DNA of 64,000 nt from Microcosmobacter mediterraneus. GTDB taxonomy: Bacteria; Bacteroidota; Bacteroidia; Flavobacteriales; Flavobacteriaceae. The stretch spans positions 20,560-84,559 of the forward strand of contig NZ_JAVRIA010000009.1 of assembly GCF_031846265.1 (NCBI RefSeq). Reading direction: 5' to 3'. The notes under the pieces were generated by a model. That model saw nothing but the letters and a program-made list of their open reading frames with translations. It was not told the DNA's origin and ran no database searches. How positions within the stretch are numbered: the stretch's first letter is position 1; each line of letters opens with the position of its first letter. Shown here piece after piece: positions 17,428 to 25,957 of this stretch. The translations under genes were made by a program, and so were the position numbers.

Positions 17428-17540
17428 AGTTTCTGTTTTTTTCTTCCCGAAACTTCGGGAGCTGTCTCAACCAAATGTCCACATGACATTTGATTTCGCA
17501 AGACAAAATTAAGTTTCGATAATCTAAAGAATTTTATCAT
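17424..17540 (-). pseudogene. Remnant 5' end of a DUF6090 gene
   Basis: On the minus strand an ATG at 17540 starts MIKFFR, with the same leader (CCGCTAACCA just before the ATG) found in front of the array DUF6090 genes. After six codons the homology ends and 32 unrelated codons follow before a TGA that overlaps the intact gene's ATG (ATGA). The unrelated part contains two short palindromes. This looks like the original cassette start broken by an insertion, the intact reading frame now using a second start (MIKFFRR) at 17427. Confidence 0.6.
17440..17495. repeat. Palindrome-rich insert at the DUF6090 start
   Basis: Two inverted repeats lie close together: TCCCGAA/TTCGGGA (about 17446-17461) and AAATGTC/GACATTT (about 17473-17491). 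They sit inside the roughly 95 bp that separate the broken and the intact DUF6090 starts. They could be a small mobile palindromic repeat. I cannot search for other copies in the genome. Confidence 0.4.
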
Positions 17541-17562
17541 TGGTTAGCGGTTTTTGATAATA

Positions 17563-17571
17563 AAGTACAAC
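17563..17571 (-). repeat. Start junction of the isolated cassette (GTTGTACTT)
   Basis: On the minus strand GTTGTACTT followed by TATTATC and AAAACCGCTAACCA matches the start of the array DUF6090 cassettes (GTTGTGCTTCATTATCAGAAACCGCTAACCA, in parts). Similarity stops at the G of GTT. The bases beyond (toward 17587) belong to the deacetylase 3' flank. No palindromic element precedes it, as expected for insertion at a secondary site. Confidence 0.55.
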
Positions 17572-17587
17572 ACTCAAACATAATCGG

Positions 17588-18313
17588 TTAAAACAATTTC
17601 AATTTACCAAATTTAAGTTTCAATTTAAAGGTTTTGAGACTATCTTCTCCCTTAATATCTATACGCTGAATTTCATAATTATTTTTAAAAGGGAATCTAT
17701 TTATCCTATTCCCAATTCTTAGAGCGTAAGCTATTTTTTGGTGTTGTAATTCTTCAAAAAAATCTGCCTTTACCATTTTAGATTTAGGATATTTACCATA
17801 AGGATAAGCGAGTACGTTTTTAATATCGAGATTATTATCATTAATAAACGCTTTGCACTTTTGGAAATCCTCTTGTGTTTCTTGTAACGATATATCCTTG
17901 TAGTTTTTATGATAAAAAGAGTGCAATCCTAGCTCAACAATAGTAGAATCCATAGATTGTAATTGTTCAACAGACATAATGGCTTCCTTTCCACTATTCC
18001 AATCATCTTTTCCACCAACATAAGCCATAGGAATATAAAAACAAGCCTTTAAATTATTAGACTTCAATAAAGGATAGGCCAAATCTAATTGATTTACATA
18101 AACATCATCAAAGGTAATAATGACTGACTTCTTAGGCAGTTTTAGACCTTTTTCTTGCATCAGCATAATATCAGAAAAATGAAACGTATTGTACTTATTT
18201 GCTTTTAAATACTCAAATTGTTCATTAAGTCTATTTTCAGAAATAGTTAACCCAATACTTTCAGTATCGTTCTTTGAAACGTTGTGATACATTAATATTG
18301 GAAGTTTAGACAT
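17588..18313 (-). CDS. Polysaccharide deacetylase family protein
   Basis: 241 residues with the NodB-homology fold. Motif 1 is VIITFDDVYVN near residue 65, with the two Asp, and motif 2 is LGLHSFYHKNY near 125, where the family has H-x-x-x-H metal ligands. VLAYPYGKY near 168 is the R/Y-x-P-Y-G motif. The start PILMYHNVS is typical of the group. There is no clear signal peptide, so it may act in the cytoplasm or on a lipid-linked sugar. Removes acetyl groups from N-acetylated sugars. It is divergent from the glycosyltransferase at 18397. Confidence 0.85.
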   Translation of the reverse strand: MSKLPILMYHNVSKNDTESIGLTISENRLNEQFEYLKANKYNTFHFSDIMLMQEKGLKLPKKSVIITFDDVYVNQLDLAYPLLKSNNLKACFYIPMAYVGGKDDWNSGKEAIMSVEQLQSMDSTIVELGLHSFYHKNYKDISLQETQEDFQKCKAFINDNNLDIKNVLAYPYGKYPKSKMVKADFFEELQHQKIAYALRIGNRINRFPFKNNYEIQRIDIKGEDSLKTFKLKLKFGKLKLF

Positions 18314-18396
18314 AGCGTATAATATGAATCTTTTATCACAGTAAAATTATTACTTTTGTTGACCACCACAAACAAATAGAGAAACTGTTTTAATTA

Positions 18397-19143
18397 ATGA
18401 TAAGCGCGCTCGCCATTACATACAATGAAGAAGACTATATTGAGCGTTACGTGCAACAACTCTCCTTTGCCGACGAAATTATTTTTATTGACTCTTTTAG
18501 CACTGATAACACTGTTGATTTAGCTCAAAAGTATGGTGTTAAAGTTATACAACGGAAATTCGATAATTTTTCTACTCAACGGAACTTTGCTTTAGAACAC
18601 GCAAGTAATGATTGGGTTATATTTTTTGATTTAGATGAATCACTACCAAACCAATTAATTTCGGAAATTAAAACTATAGTAAAAGAAAATTCTAAGAATT
18701 ATGCCTATAGAGTGAAGCGCAATTTTTACTTTATGGGAAAGCACATTAAATACAGTGGGTTTCAAAATGATACTGTAGTAAGGCTTTTTAATAAAACTAA
18801 ATGTACTTATAATGGTAATTTAGTGCATGAAACTCTTTCTGTCAATGGTACCATCGGCTCTCTAAAAAATACATTAGATCATTATACCTACAAAACTTTT
18901 GATGACTATAACAAAAAACAAACGCAGTATAGTAAACTGCAAGCAAAACATTTATACAATAAGAATGTAAGACCAAACTTATATCACTTCTTTGTGAGAC
19001 CTTTATATCGTTTTTTACATCAATATTTTATTAAGCTAGGATTTTTGGATGGTAAAGAAGGTTTTATATTAGCTTATTTGCAAGGATTCTCTGTTTTTAA
19101 GCGCTATCTTTTTCTCTGGACAACATATAGAAATATCGAATAA
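18397..19143 (+). CDS. Glycosyltransferase family 2 (WaaE/KdtX-like), second copy
   Basis: 248 residues, paralogue of the gene at 15419. Motifs: SALAITYNEEDYIERYV, FADEIIFIDSFSTDNT, NFSTQRNFALEHA, and WVIFFDLDESL, where the metal site is DLD instead of DAD. The C-terminal RPLYRFLHQYFIKLGFLDG matches the membrane-associated tail of the paralogue. A TACTTTTG box (18351-18358) fits the -7 consensus upstream. It starts a six-gene run (glycosyltransferase, glycosyltransferase, two methyltransferases, Sua5, CCA enzyme) with almost no gaps at first. Confidence 0.87.
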   Translation: MISALAITYNEEDYIERYVQQLSFADEIIFIDSFSTDNTVDLAQKYGVKVIQRKFDNFSTQRNFALEHASNDWVIFFDLDESLPNQLISEIKTIVKENSKNYAYRVKRNFYFMGKHIKYSGFQNDTVVRLFNKTKCTYNGNLVHETLSVNGTIGSLKNTLDHYTYKTFDDYNKKQTQYSKLQAKHLYNKNVRPNLYHFFVRPLYRFLHQYFIKLGFLDGKEGFILAYLQGFSVFKRYLFLWTTYRNIE

Positions 19144-20213
19144 TGATGAAGCAGGTTTTTTTAGAATCTCATAACATTAAAAATCTACATTTCGGATTTG
19201 GTCAGTTTAATTATCACCTAATTAAAGGATTATACAATGCCGAAATAGATGATTTTAAAATGACACTTCATGCTAAAAATACTACGAAATTAAAAGAAGA
19301 ATTCGGTTCGTATTTTAATTACAAAACTTATAAATCGTACAGACGATATCCTCTTTTTAGAATACGTAAGAAATATGATGTTTGGCACTCCATGAATCAG
19401 AATATAAAGATAGAACCACACCACAACATACCTTATGTACTCACAATACACGACGTAAATTTCATTGAAGAAGTATCCTCAGACTTGAGCCATGATCGCA
19501 ATAAAAGATTCACAGAAAAATTAAATAGAGCCTCGGCAATTACTTACATTTCAGAATTTGCAAAACAATCTACACATCAACATTTTAAAGTCCCAAATGT
19601 TGAGGAATATGTTATATATAATGGCAATCCAATACGTGAGATTATCATTTCAGATCAATACCAGCCAAATTTAAAACCTAGCAAGCCTTTTTTATTCAGT
19701 ATTGGAGAATTTACAGAGCGTAAAAACTTCCATACTCTTGTAGAAATGCTAAGACACATTGAAGAATTCAATTTGGTATTATCTGGCAATAACAATACTG
19801 AATATACACAAAACGTACTTTTACCTACGATTGAAAAACTGAATCTACAAGATAGAGTTATCATAACTGGGAAAATTAGCGATTTAGATAAGCAATACTA
19901 TCTACAACATTGTACTGCATTTGTTTTTCCATCCTTGAGAGAAGGCTTTGGTATTCCGCCAATTGAAGCCATGCGTTTTGGCAAACCTGTTTTTTTGTCC
20001 AAGAATACATCCTTGCCAGAAATTGGTGGTAATGATGCTTTCTATTGGGAACATTATAACGGCGAATACATGGCGAAAATTCTAACAGAAGGTTTAGAGT
20101 ATTTTGATACGCATTCAGATTCGCTTAAAACAAATTATATTAATAGAGCACAATCGTTTAATTGGGATGATGCCTCAAAAGCATATGCAGATGTTTACAG
20201 AACACTACTTTAG
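19143..20213 (+). CDS. Glycosyltransferase family 4/1 (GT-B)
   Basis: 356 residues. The C-terminal nucleotide-sugar domain is clear: FLFSIGEFTERKNFHTLVEML near residue 180 begins the second Rossmann lobe, and LREGFGIPPIEAMRFGKPV near 265 is the E-x7-E motif that binds the donor. The N-terminal lobe is diverged and holds the acceptor site. The ATG at 19143 overlaps the upstream stop by one base (TAATG). Retaining enzymes of this family add hexoses to LPS, exopolysaccharide or lipid carriers. The linkage cannot be deduced. Confidence 0.87.
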   Translation: MMKQVFLESHNIKNLHFGFGQFNYHLIKGLYNAEIDDFKMTLHAKNTTKLKEEFGSYFNYKTYKSYRRYPLFRIRKKYDVWHSMNQNIKIEPHHNIPYVLTIHDVNFIEEVSSDLSHDRNKRFTEKLNRASAITYISEFAKQSTHQHFKVPNVEEYVIYNGNPIREIIISDQYQPNLKPSKPFLFSIGEFTERKNFHTLVEMLRHIEEFNLVLSGNNNTEYTQNVLLPTIEKLNLQDRVIITGKISDLDKQYYLQHCTAFVFPSLREGFGIPPIEAMRFGKPVFLSKNTSLPEIGGNDAFYWEHYNGEYMAKILTEGLEYFDTHSDSLKTNYINRAQSFNWDDASKAYADVYRTLL

Positions 20214-20286
20214 TAATATTATAGAAATTGTATTTTGATTGAAATTAAAATCTAACTTTGCAAAACGTTATTTACAACCATCTCTT

Positions 20287-20952
20287 ATGTTAAAATTTAT
20301 CATTCCAATTGTTGTTGCTATAGCTTTATTTCCATTCGTTTTAAAGTTTATAAAGCATAAATCCTTGTATCCATTTATGCCATATCAATATAACTTTAGA
20401 CGTAGACGCATAACCTTTGCTAAAGTTTTAAAATTACTTACAGAACGAAATGCAAAAATTATTGTTGAAACAGGAACCTCAAGAAAAGGTTTAGAAGGTG
20501 CAAAAAGTGATGGTGCAGCAACCATTGTCTTTGGAAAATGGGCAAAAGAAAATGGAGCTGTTTTACATTCTGTTGATATTAGTGAAGATTCTGTAGAAGG
20601 TTCTAGAAATGAGGTAAAACAACAAAGATTAGATGATGTTGTTACAGTACATTTAGATGATTCTTTAAACTACCTTAAACATTTTAAAGACGATATTGAC
20701 TTTCTATATTTGGATAGCTATGACTATTCAAAAACTGATGTAGATATCCAAAAAAAGAGTCAGGAGCATCATTTAAAAGAATTTAAAATTATTGAAGATA
20801 GACTTCATAAAAACACCATTGTACTTATTGATGATTGTGGATTACCAGGAGGCGGAAAAGGAAAAACTGTAGTCGCCTATATGATTGAAAAAGGCTGGGA
20901 AATCCTTATAAATAAATATCAAATTTTACTAGTCCATAAAGACAGTTTATAA
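20287..20952 (+). CDS. Class I SAM-dependent methyltransferase with N-terminal membrane helix
   Basis: About 221 residues. Starts MLKFIIPIVVAIALFPFVLKF, a likely membrane anchor, then a methyltransferase core with IIVETGTSRKGLEG (SAM loop), LHSVDISEDSVEGS (acidic strand end) and DIDFLYLDSYDY (motif IV). I place the start at the ATG 20287, not the in-frame TTG at 20239. A TAACTTTG box at 20253-20260 would put the transcription start downstream of that TTG. The 3' end touches the next methyltransferase (ATG overlap at 20952). Substrate unknown; a glycan methyltransferase fits the context. Confidence 0.75.
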   Translation: MLKFIIPIVVAIALFPFVLKFIKHKSLYPFMPYQYNFRRRRITFAKVLKLLTERNAKIIVETGTSRKGLEGAKSDGAATIVFGKWAKENGAVLHSVDISEDSVEGSRNEVKQQRLDDVVTVHLDDSLNYLKHFKDDIDFLYLDSYDYSKTDVDIQKKSQEHHLKEFKIIEDRLHKNTIVLIDDCGLPGGGKGKTVVAYMIEKGWEILINKYQILLVHKDSL

Positions 20953-21797
20953 TGAATAAAGCATTTAAATATTTCAAAAAGAATAAGAAATCTAAAAAGC
21001 GTAAAGCTATATTAGGACCTCATGCTCAAGGTGTTATTTATAATACCGAAAATGGAATAATTGCTTTACCTATTGAAGATATTGGTATTGGGAAATCGCT
21101 TGGTTTCAATGGAAATTGGGATATGGAAGAAATTAATATCCTCTCAGAATATATCTCTAAAGACGATGTCGTTTACGTTATAGGTACACATGTTGGCACT
21201 TTATTGATTCCTATGGCAAAACAGGTGAAAGAGGTTATTGGTTATGAAGCCAATGAAAACACCTTTTGGTACATGGAAATGAACCTATGTATGAATCGAT
21301 TAAAAAATGTTCAATTATTTAATTATGCTGTTGGCGACACCAATAAAATGGTAACCTTTTACCAAAACACTGTAAACTCAGGAGGAAGTAAAATTGCACC
21401 ACAGAAGGATAACATTATGTATAATCATGATAATCCTGATAAAGTTGAGGTGCAAATGATTGCTTTAGATGAGCACATTACTCAACAGAATTTATCACAA
21501 CCCAACGCCATGCTCATGGATATTGAAGGTGCTGAATACTATGCACTTAAAGGTATGCCAAACACCTTATCTAAACTTAAATTTCTATATATAGAGTACG
21601 TGCCTCATCATTTAAAAAATGTGTCAAATATTTCTAACGAACAATTTTTAGAAGGCATTACGCCACATTTCACAAAAGCCAATTTTGTAAGAAATAAAAA
21701 GGTAATCACTTATAATTCTGACAGTTCTGAAGTACTCAATTATTTAAACAACCTAACTGCAGCTAATGAAACCGATGATATTCTATTTTCTAAATAA
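20952..21797 (+). CDS. FkbM family methyltransferase
   Basis: 281 residues. The core shows VVYVIGTHVGTLLIPMA (a diverged SAM loop), VIGYEANENTFWYMEMN, LMDIEGAEYYALKGM and IEYVPHHL, the usual FkbM order. The SAM loop has IGTHVG where most members have G-A-N-I-G, so activity should not be assumed. The N-terminal 20 residues are strongly basic. FkbM enzymes O-methylate sugars and polyketides. Coupled by overlap to the previous gene and followed directly (0-bp gap) by the Sua5-type gene, so it ends the glycan-related part of this run. Confidence 0.8.
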   Translation: MNKAFKYFKKNKKSKKRKAILGPHAQGVIYNTENGIIALPIEDIGIGKSLGFNGNWDMEEINILSEYISKDDVVYVIGTHVGTLLIPMAKQVKEVIGYEANENTFWYMEMNLCMNRLKNVQLFNYAVGDTNKMVTFYQNTVNSGGSKIAPQKDNIMYNHDNPDKVEVQMIALDEHITQQNLSQPNAMLMDIEGAEYYALKGMPNTLSKLKFLYIEYVPHHLKNVSNISNEQFLEGITPHFTKANFVRNKKVITYNSDSSEVLNYLNNLTAANETDDILFSK

Positions 21798-22358
21798 ATG
21801 AAGCATCTATTAGAACATAGTATCAGTGTTTTAAAAAAATCCGGAACACTACTCTATCCTACTGATACAGTTTGGGGCATTGGTTGTGATGCTACAAATT
21901 ACAATGCTGTAAAAAAAATCTATGAACTTAAAAAACGTGAAGAAACTAAAGCTCTCATATGCTTAGTTTCAGATTTTAAAATGTTGCAACAATATGTTGA
22001 AGACGTTCCCGAAATGGCTTACGATATTTTAAAATATGCCAACAAACCTACTACGATAATTTACGACAGACCAAAAGGTATTGCAGAAAATCTTATTGCT
22101 AAAGATAATACACTTGCCATTCGTATCGTTAGGCAAGGATTTGCACATCAGCTCATTAAAAAATTACGACGTCCATTAGTCTCAACCTCAGCAAATATTT
22201 CTGGTGAATCTTCACCAAAATCCTTCAAAGAAATTAGCCAAGAGATTTTAAAAGGCGTGGACTATGTCGTAAATTTGCAAAACGAAAATAAAAAGGCCAA
22301 ACCATCAACAATTATTAAGTTAAGTAATGATGGTATGGTTAAAATTATTAGAAAGTAA
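21798..22358 (+). CDS. L-threonylcarbamoyladenylate synthase (Sua5/YwlC/YrdC)
   Basis: Makes threonylcarbamoyl-AMP from threonine, bicarbonate and ATP for the t6A37 modification of ANN-decoding tRNAs. The 186-residue length is the short TsaC type without the Sua5 C-terminal domain. Motifs: LLYPTDTVWGIGCDA near residue 20, IYELKKREETKALICLV near 48 with the KR-x(2)-K-P-like substrate loop, and VSTSANISGE near 138. It is essential in most bacteria. Starts immediately after the FkbM gene and is followed 46 bp later by the CCA-adding enzyme, so two tRNA genes sit together. Confidence 0.92.
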   Translation: MKHLLEHSISVLKKSGTLLYPTDTVWGIGCDATNYNAVKKIYELKKREETKALICLVSDFKMLQQYVEDVPEMAYDILKYANKPTTIIYDRPKGIAENLIAKDNTLAIRIVRQGFAHQLIKKLRRPLVSTSANISGESSPKSFKEISQEILKGVDYVVNLQNENKKAKPSTIIKLSNDGMVKIIRK

Positions 22359-22404
22359 ATTCAAATTTTCTTATAAAATTTAACGGATTTAAACGTTGCA
22401 GTTA

Positions 22405-23823
22405 ATGAACTACAAAGACGCGTTAAAGCACAACATATTCAAGATAATTTCCAATTCAGCCAAAGATCTAAATATAGATAGTTACGTTATTGGTGGTTAT
22501 GTAAGGGATTTTGTATTGCAACGAGGTACTGCAAAAGATATCGATATTGTTGCCATAGGAAGTGGTATTGACTTAGCTAAGCAAGTATCAAAAAATCTTC
22601 CCAATATGCCTAAGGTTCAAATTTTTAAAACGTATGGTACTGCAATGCTTAAATACGATGATATTGATATAGAATTTGTTGGAGCTCGCAAAGAAAGTTA
22701 TCATAACGATAGTAGAAATCCTATAGTTGAAAACGGTACTCTAGAAGACGATCAAAACCGAAGAGATTTTACCATCAATGCTTTAGCATTAAATCTTAAT
22801 GAGGAAGATTTTGGAGAATTATTAGATCCATTTAATGGCTTGTTAGATTTAAAACTAAAAATAATTAGAACACCTTTAGATCCTAACATAACCTATTCTG
22901 ATGATCCTTTAAGAATGATGCGTGCTATACGTTTTGCATCGCAACTTAATTTTATGATTGAGGAAGAATCCTTAAATGCTATTGTAAAAAATAAGGAACG
23001 AATTAAAATTATTACTAACGAAAGGATAGTAACAGAGTTACACAAAATTCTTGAAAGTGACGTACCCTCAAAAGGATTTTTATTATTAGAACAAACAGGA
23101 CTACTTCATTATATTCTTCCTGAGTTAACAGCGCTTAAAGGTGTTGAAGAAGTTGAAGGACAAAAACATAAAGATAACTTTTACCATACTTTAGAAGTTG
23201 TAGATAATATTGCTAAATCTACAGATAACCTCTGGTTGCGTTGGGCTGCTTTACTGCATGATATTGGTAAAGCACCAACAAAACGTTTTAAAAAACGAAT
23301 TGGATGGACCTTTCATGGCCATGAGTTTGAAGGCTCTAAAATGGTATATCATTTATTTAAGCGATTAAAAATGCCATTAAATGATAAAATGAAATTTGTG
23401 CAAAAAATGGTGTTTATGAGTTCTAGACCCATTGTAATCTCACAAGATTTGGTAACAGATTCTGCCGTTAGACGTTTGGTGTTTGATGCTGGAGATTATA
23501 TTGATGACTTAATGACACTATGCGAAGCAGATATTACAACCAAAAACCCTAAACGATTCAAAAAATACCATAATAATTTTAAGATCGTAAGGCAAAAAAT
23601 GATTGAAGTTGAGGAGCGTGATCAAATCAGGAATTTTCAACCACCTGTTTCGGGTGAAGACATTATGAAAACTTTTAATTTAAAACCTTCCAAAGAAATT
23701 GGCATCATAAAAGAAACAATTAAAGAAGCTATTTTAGAAGGTGAGATTCCTAATGACAAAGAAGCTGCTCTTTTACTAATGCTAAAAAAAGGAAAGGAAC
23801 TAGGCTTAAAAATACAGCATTAA
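22405..23823 (+). CDS. CCA tRNA nucleotidyltransferase with HD domain
   Basis: Adds or repairs the 3' CCA of tRNAs. The class II nucleotidyltransferase head shows VIGGYVRDFVLQRGTAKDIDI, with the DxD metal site, the RRDFTINALAL motif near residue 125, and DDPLRMMRAIRFASQL near 170, which reads the base. An HD phosphohydrolase domain follows with LLHDIGKAPTK near 290. About 472 residues, usual for the group. The in-frame TTG at 22396 is possible, but the ATG at 22405 (MNYKDALKHN) is the better start. It abuts the GNAT gene (0-bp gap). Confidence 0.92.
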   Translation: MNYKDALKHNIFKIISNSAKDLNIDSYVIGGYVRDFVLQRGTAKDIDIVAIGSGIDLAKQVSKNLPNMPKVQIFKTYGTAMLKYDDIDIEFVGARKESYHNDSRNPIVENGTLEDDQNRRDFTINALALNLNEEDFGELLDPFNGLLDLKLKIIRTPLDPNITYSDDPLRMMRAIRFASQLNFMIEEESLNAIVKNKERIKIITNERIVTELHKILESDVPSKGFLLLEQTGLLHYILPELTALKGVEEVEGQKHKDNFYHTLEVVDNIAKSTDNLWLRWAALLHDIGKAPTKRFKKRIGWTFHGHEFEGSKMVYHLFKRLKMPLNDKMKFVQKMVFMSSRPIVISQDLVTDSAVRRLVFDAGDYIDDLMTLCEADITTKNPKRFKKYHNNFKIVRQKMIEVEERDQIRNFQPPVSGEDIMKTFNLKPSKEIGIIKETIKEAILEGEIPNDKEAALLLMLKKGKELGLKIQH

Positions 23824-24273
23824 ATGATAAGGCTATTAAGAACTAACTCTAAACATAAAGATTTCATCTTTTTGGTGAAAGAACTTGATAGTTACTTAAA
23901 AAAAACTGATGGTGATGAACATGCATTTTATAATCAGTTCAATGCAATAGACAACTTAAATCATGTTGTTATCGCCTACAATAATAACGAACTTATCGCA
24001 TGTGGTGCTTTCAAAGAATTTAAAAAGGATTGTGTTGAGATTAAACGAATGTTTACCTTACCTAAACAAAGAGGTCTTGGTATTGCATCATTAATATTAA
24101 ATGAGTTGGAGCTTTGGGCTAAAGAATTAAACTACAAACATTCTGTTTTAGAGACAGGAATTCGTCAAAAGGAAGCAGTAAAATTTTATAAGAAAAATTC
24201 ATACAAAATAATTCCTAATTATGGCCAATATATTGGTATTAAAAATAGTTTGTGCTTTGAAAAAAAATTGTGA
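23824..24273 (+). CDS. GNAT family N-acetyltransferase
   Basis: 149 residues. The acetyl-CoA pyrophosphate loop is LPKQRGLGIASLILNEL near residue 78 (R/Q-x-x-G-x-G/A pattern), followed by the beta-bulge strand HSVLETGIRQKEAVKFYKKN near 118. The family acetylates amines of small molecules or proteins; the substrate here is not evident. It is translationally linked to the CCA-adding gene (no gap) and overlaps the heme A synthase start region by a few bases, so it probably lies within a single transcript. Confidence 0.85.
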   Translation: MIRLLRTNSKHKDFIFLVKELDSYLKKTDGDEHAFYNQFNAIDNLNHVVIAYNNNELIACGAFKEFKKDCVEIKRMFTLPKQRGLGIASLILNELELWAKELNYKHSVLETGIRQKEAVKFYKKNSYKIIPNYGQYIGIKNSLCFEKKL

Positions 24274-24275
24274 AA

Positions 24276-25292
24276 ATGAAAAAAGATAACAAAACTGTAG
24301 TCTACTGGTTACTTATTGGTTGTGTGTTAATCTTTACAATGGTAGTTGTAGGAGGTATTACCAGACTTACGCATTCAGGTCTTTCCATATCTAACTATAA
24401 ATTAATTTCTGGGACCATTCCTCCTATGAATGAGGTAGAATGGCAAGAAGCTTTTGACTTATACAAGCAATATCCTGAATACCAAAAACTAAACAACCAG
24501 TTCACTCTTGAAGATTTTAAAGATATCTATTTCTGGGAATGGCTACATCGTGTTATTGGTCGTTTTATTGGCTTAGTATTTATAGTTCCTTTCTTATACT
24601 TCTTAATTAAAAAACGACTTTCAAAACCAACTATAAAGAAGGCGATAATTCTTCTAATAATGGGTGGCTTTCAAGGATTTTTAGGATGGTATATGGTTAA
24701 AAGTGGTCTAGTAGATAGACCAGATGTAAGTCATTATAGATTAGCAGCTCACCTCACAACTGCTTTTCTAACATTTGCTTACACGTTTTGGGTAGCACTA
24801 GACCTCATATTTCCTAACAGAAAAGATATTGATGCAAAATTTAGAAACCTCATTAGATTGAGCTTAGTCGTTTTATTACTTCAAATTATTTATGGTGCTT
24901 TTGTGGCAGGCTTAGATGCTGGATTTATTCATAATCATTGGCCAATGATGAGTGAAGGTAAATTTATGCATGAAACAGTTTATATTGAACAAAACCCAAT
25001 CTACCTTAACTTTATTGAAGGAAAAAGTGGTGTGCAATTTGTGCATAGAATACTTGCATTTTTTGTAGTTATTAGCATCTTAGTCATTTGGTTTAAAGGT
25101 CAAAAATTGAGTGTTTCAAAACTTCAAAACAAAGGTTTAAATGGTTTACTAATTATGGTTAGTGTTCAATTTTTACTAGGAGTATTAACCTTAATTTATG
25201 GTGTTCCGGTTTGGTTAGGCGTGTTACATCAAGTTGGTGCTTTTGTACTTTTAAGCTTTATGATTTTCACCCTTCATCGTTTTAGTAAATAA
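24276..25292 (+). CDS. Heme A synthase (COX15/CtaA family)
   Basis: An integral membrane enzyme that oxidises the C8 methyl of heme O to the formyl group of heme A for aa3-type cytochrome oxidase. About 338 residues with eight predicted helices. Heme-binding histidines are visible in WEWLHRVIGRFIG near residue 90, HYRLAAHLTTAFL near 152, VQFVHRILAFF near 253 and VLHQVGAFVLL near 316. The loop GGITRLTHSGLS near 25 is typical of COX15. Start chosen at the ATG 24276; a GTG two codons upstream overlaps the GNAT stop. Confidence 0.93.
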   Translation: MKKDNKTVVYWLLIGCVLIFTMVVVGGITRLTHSGLSISNYKLISGTIPPMNEVEWQEAFDLYKQYPEYQKLNNQFTLEDFKDIYFWEWLHRVIGRFIGLVFIVPFLYFLIKKRLSKPTIKKAIILLIMGGFQGFLGWYMVKSGLVDRPDVSHYRLAAHLTTAFLTFAYTFWVALDLIFPNRKDIDAKFRNLIRLSLVVLLLQIIYGAFVAGLDAGFIHNHWPMMSEGKFMHETVYIEQNPIYLNFIEGKSGVQFVHRILAFFVVISILVIWFKGQKLSVSKLQNKGLNGLLIMVSVQFLLGVLTLIYGVPVWLGVLHQVGAFVLLSFMIFTLHRFSK

Positions 25293-25316
25293 TTGAAAAT
25301 CACTTAACTTTGCAGC

Positions 25317-25832
25317 ATGATTTACAGATTTAGAGTAATATTAGACAATGACACTGAAGATGATGTGTTTCGTGATCTAGAGATTAGAGAATCAGATACT
25401 ATGGAGGATCTTCATAATATCATTACACAATCCTTTGGATTTGATGGTATGGAAATGGCATCATTCTATATTAGTGATGAGCAATGGAACCAGGGCGAAG
25501 AAATTTCTATGTTTGATGTAAGTGAAGGCGACGACCAGGTAAAATTAATGAATGAAACTTCAATTAAAGATATCGTACACGAGGCACAAACTAAGCTAAT
25601 TTACGTTTATGATTTCTTAAATATGTGGACCTTTTTTGTAGAGTTAGCAGAAATTGTTGAAGAAGCTCAAGGTGTAGATTACCCAAACCTTATGTTTGTT
25701 CATGGTCAAATTCCTGATGAAGCACCTCAAAAAGCATTTGAAGGTGAAAGTGTTGATAATTTTAATGAATTTGAAGATGATATAGATATTGATGATTACC
25801 AAGGATTAGACTTTGATGAAAATTGGAATTAA
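25317..25832 (+). CDS. PRiA4b ORF-3 / IS1096 passenger-like family protein
   Basis: 171 residues. The N-terminal half (IYRFRVILDNDTEDDVFRD, then DLHNIITQSFGFDGMEMASF) matches the plasmid pRiA4b ORF-3-like fold, in which a small substrate-positioning beta-sheet leads to a helix. Residues 60-110 include KLIYVYDFLNMWTFFVEL, in which the family has Y-x-Y-D-F-x-D-x-W. The last 40 residues are strongly acidic. Despite the family's name it is not near any mobile element here and is a common chromosomal gene in Bacteroidota. The function is unknown. A TAACTTTG box lies at 25305-25312 and a terminator follows. Confidence 0.82.
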   Translation: MIYRFRVILDNDTEDDVFRDLEIRESDTMEDLHNIITQSFGFDGMEMASFYISDEQWNQGEEISMFDVSEGDDQVKLMNETSIKDIVHEAQTKLIYVYDFLNMWTFFVELAEIVEEAQGVDYPNLMFVHGQIPDEAPQKAFEGESVDNFNEFEDDIDIDDYQGLDFDENWN

Positions 25833-25846
25833 GGTCTTAGAATAAT

Positions 25847-25878
25847 AAAAAACTCAGAATTCTATTCTGAGTTTTTTT
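25847..25878 (+). terminator. Intrinsic terminator
   Basis: 10-bp stem AACTCAGAAT / ATTCTGAGTT with a 3-base loop, followed by a T-run. It ends the transcript of the pRiA4b ORF-3-like gene and separates it from the ABC transporter genes. Confidence 0.85.
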
Positions 25879-25957
25879 ATATCCAAATTTCTATCAAAGT
25901 GTAACAAATAATGATCTGCTTCGTCTTACCTTTATAACCGATCAAAACATAAGTATT

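Noticed and set aside
25317..25832. IS1096 passenger-like annotation as evidence of a transposon
   Set aside because: No transposase, inverted terminal repeats or target duplication flank the gene; family members are common stand-alone chromosomal genes.
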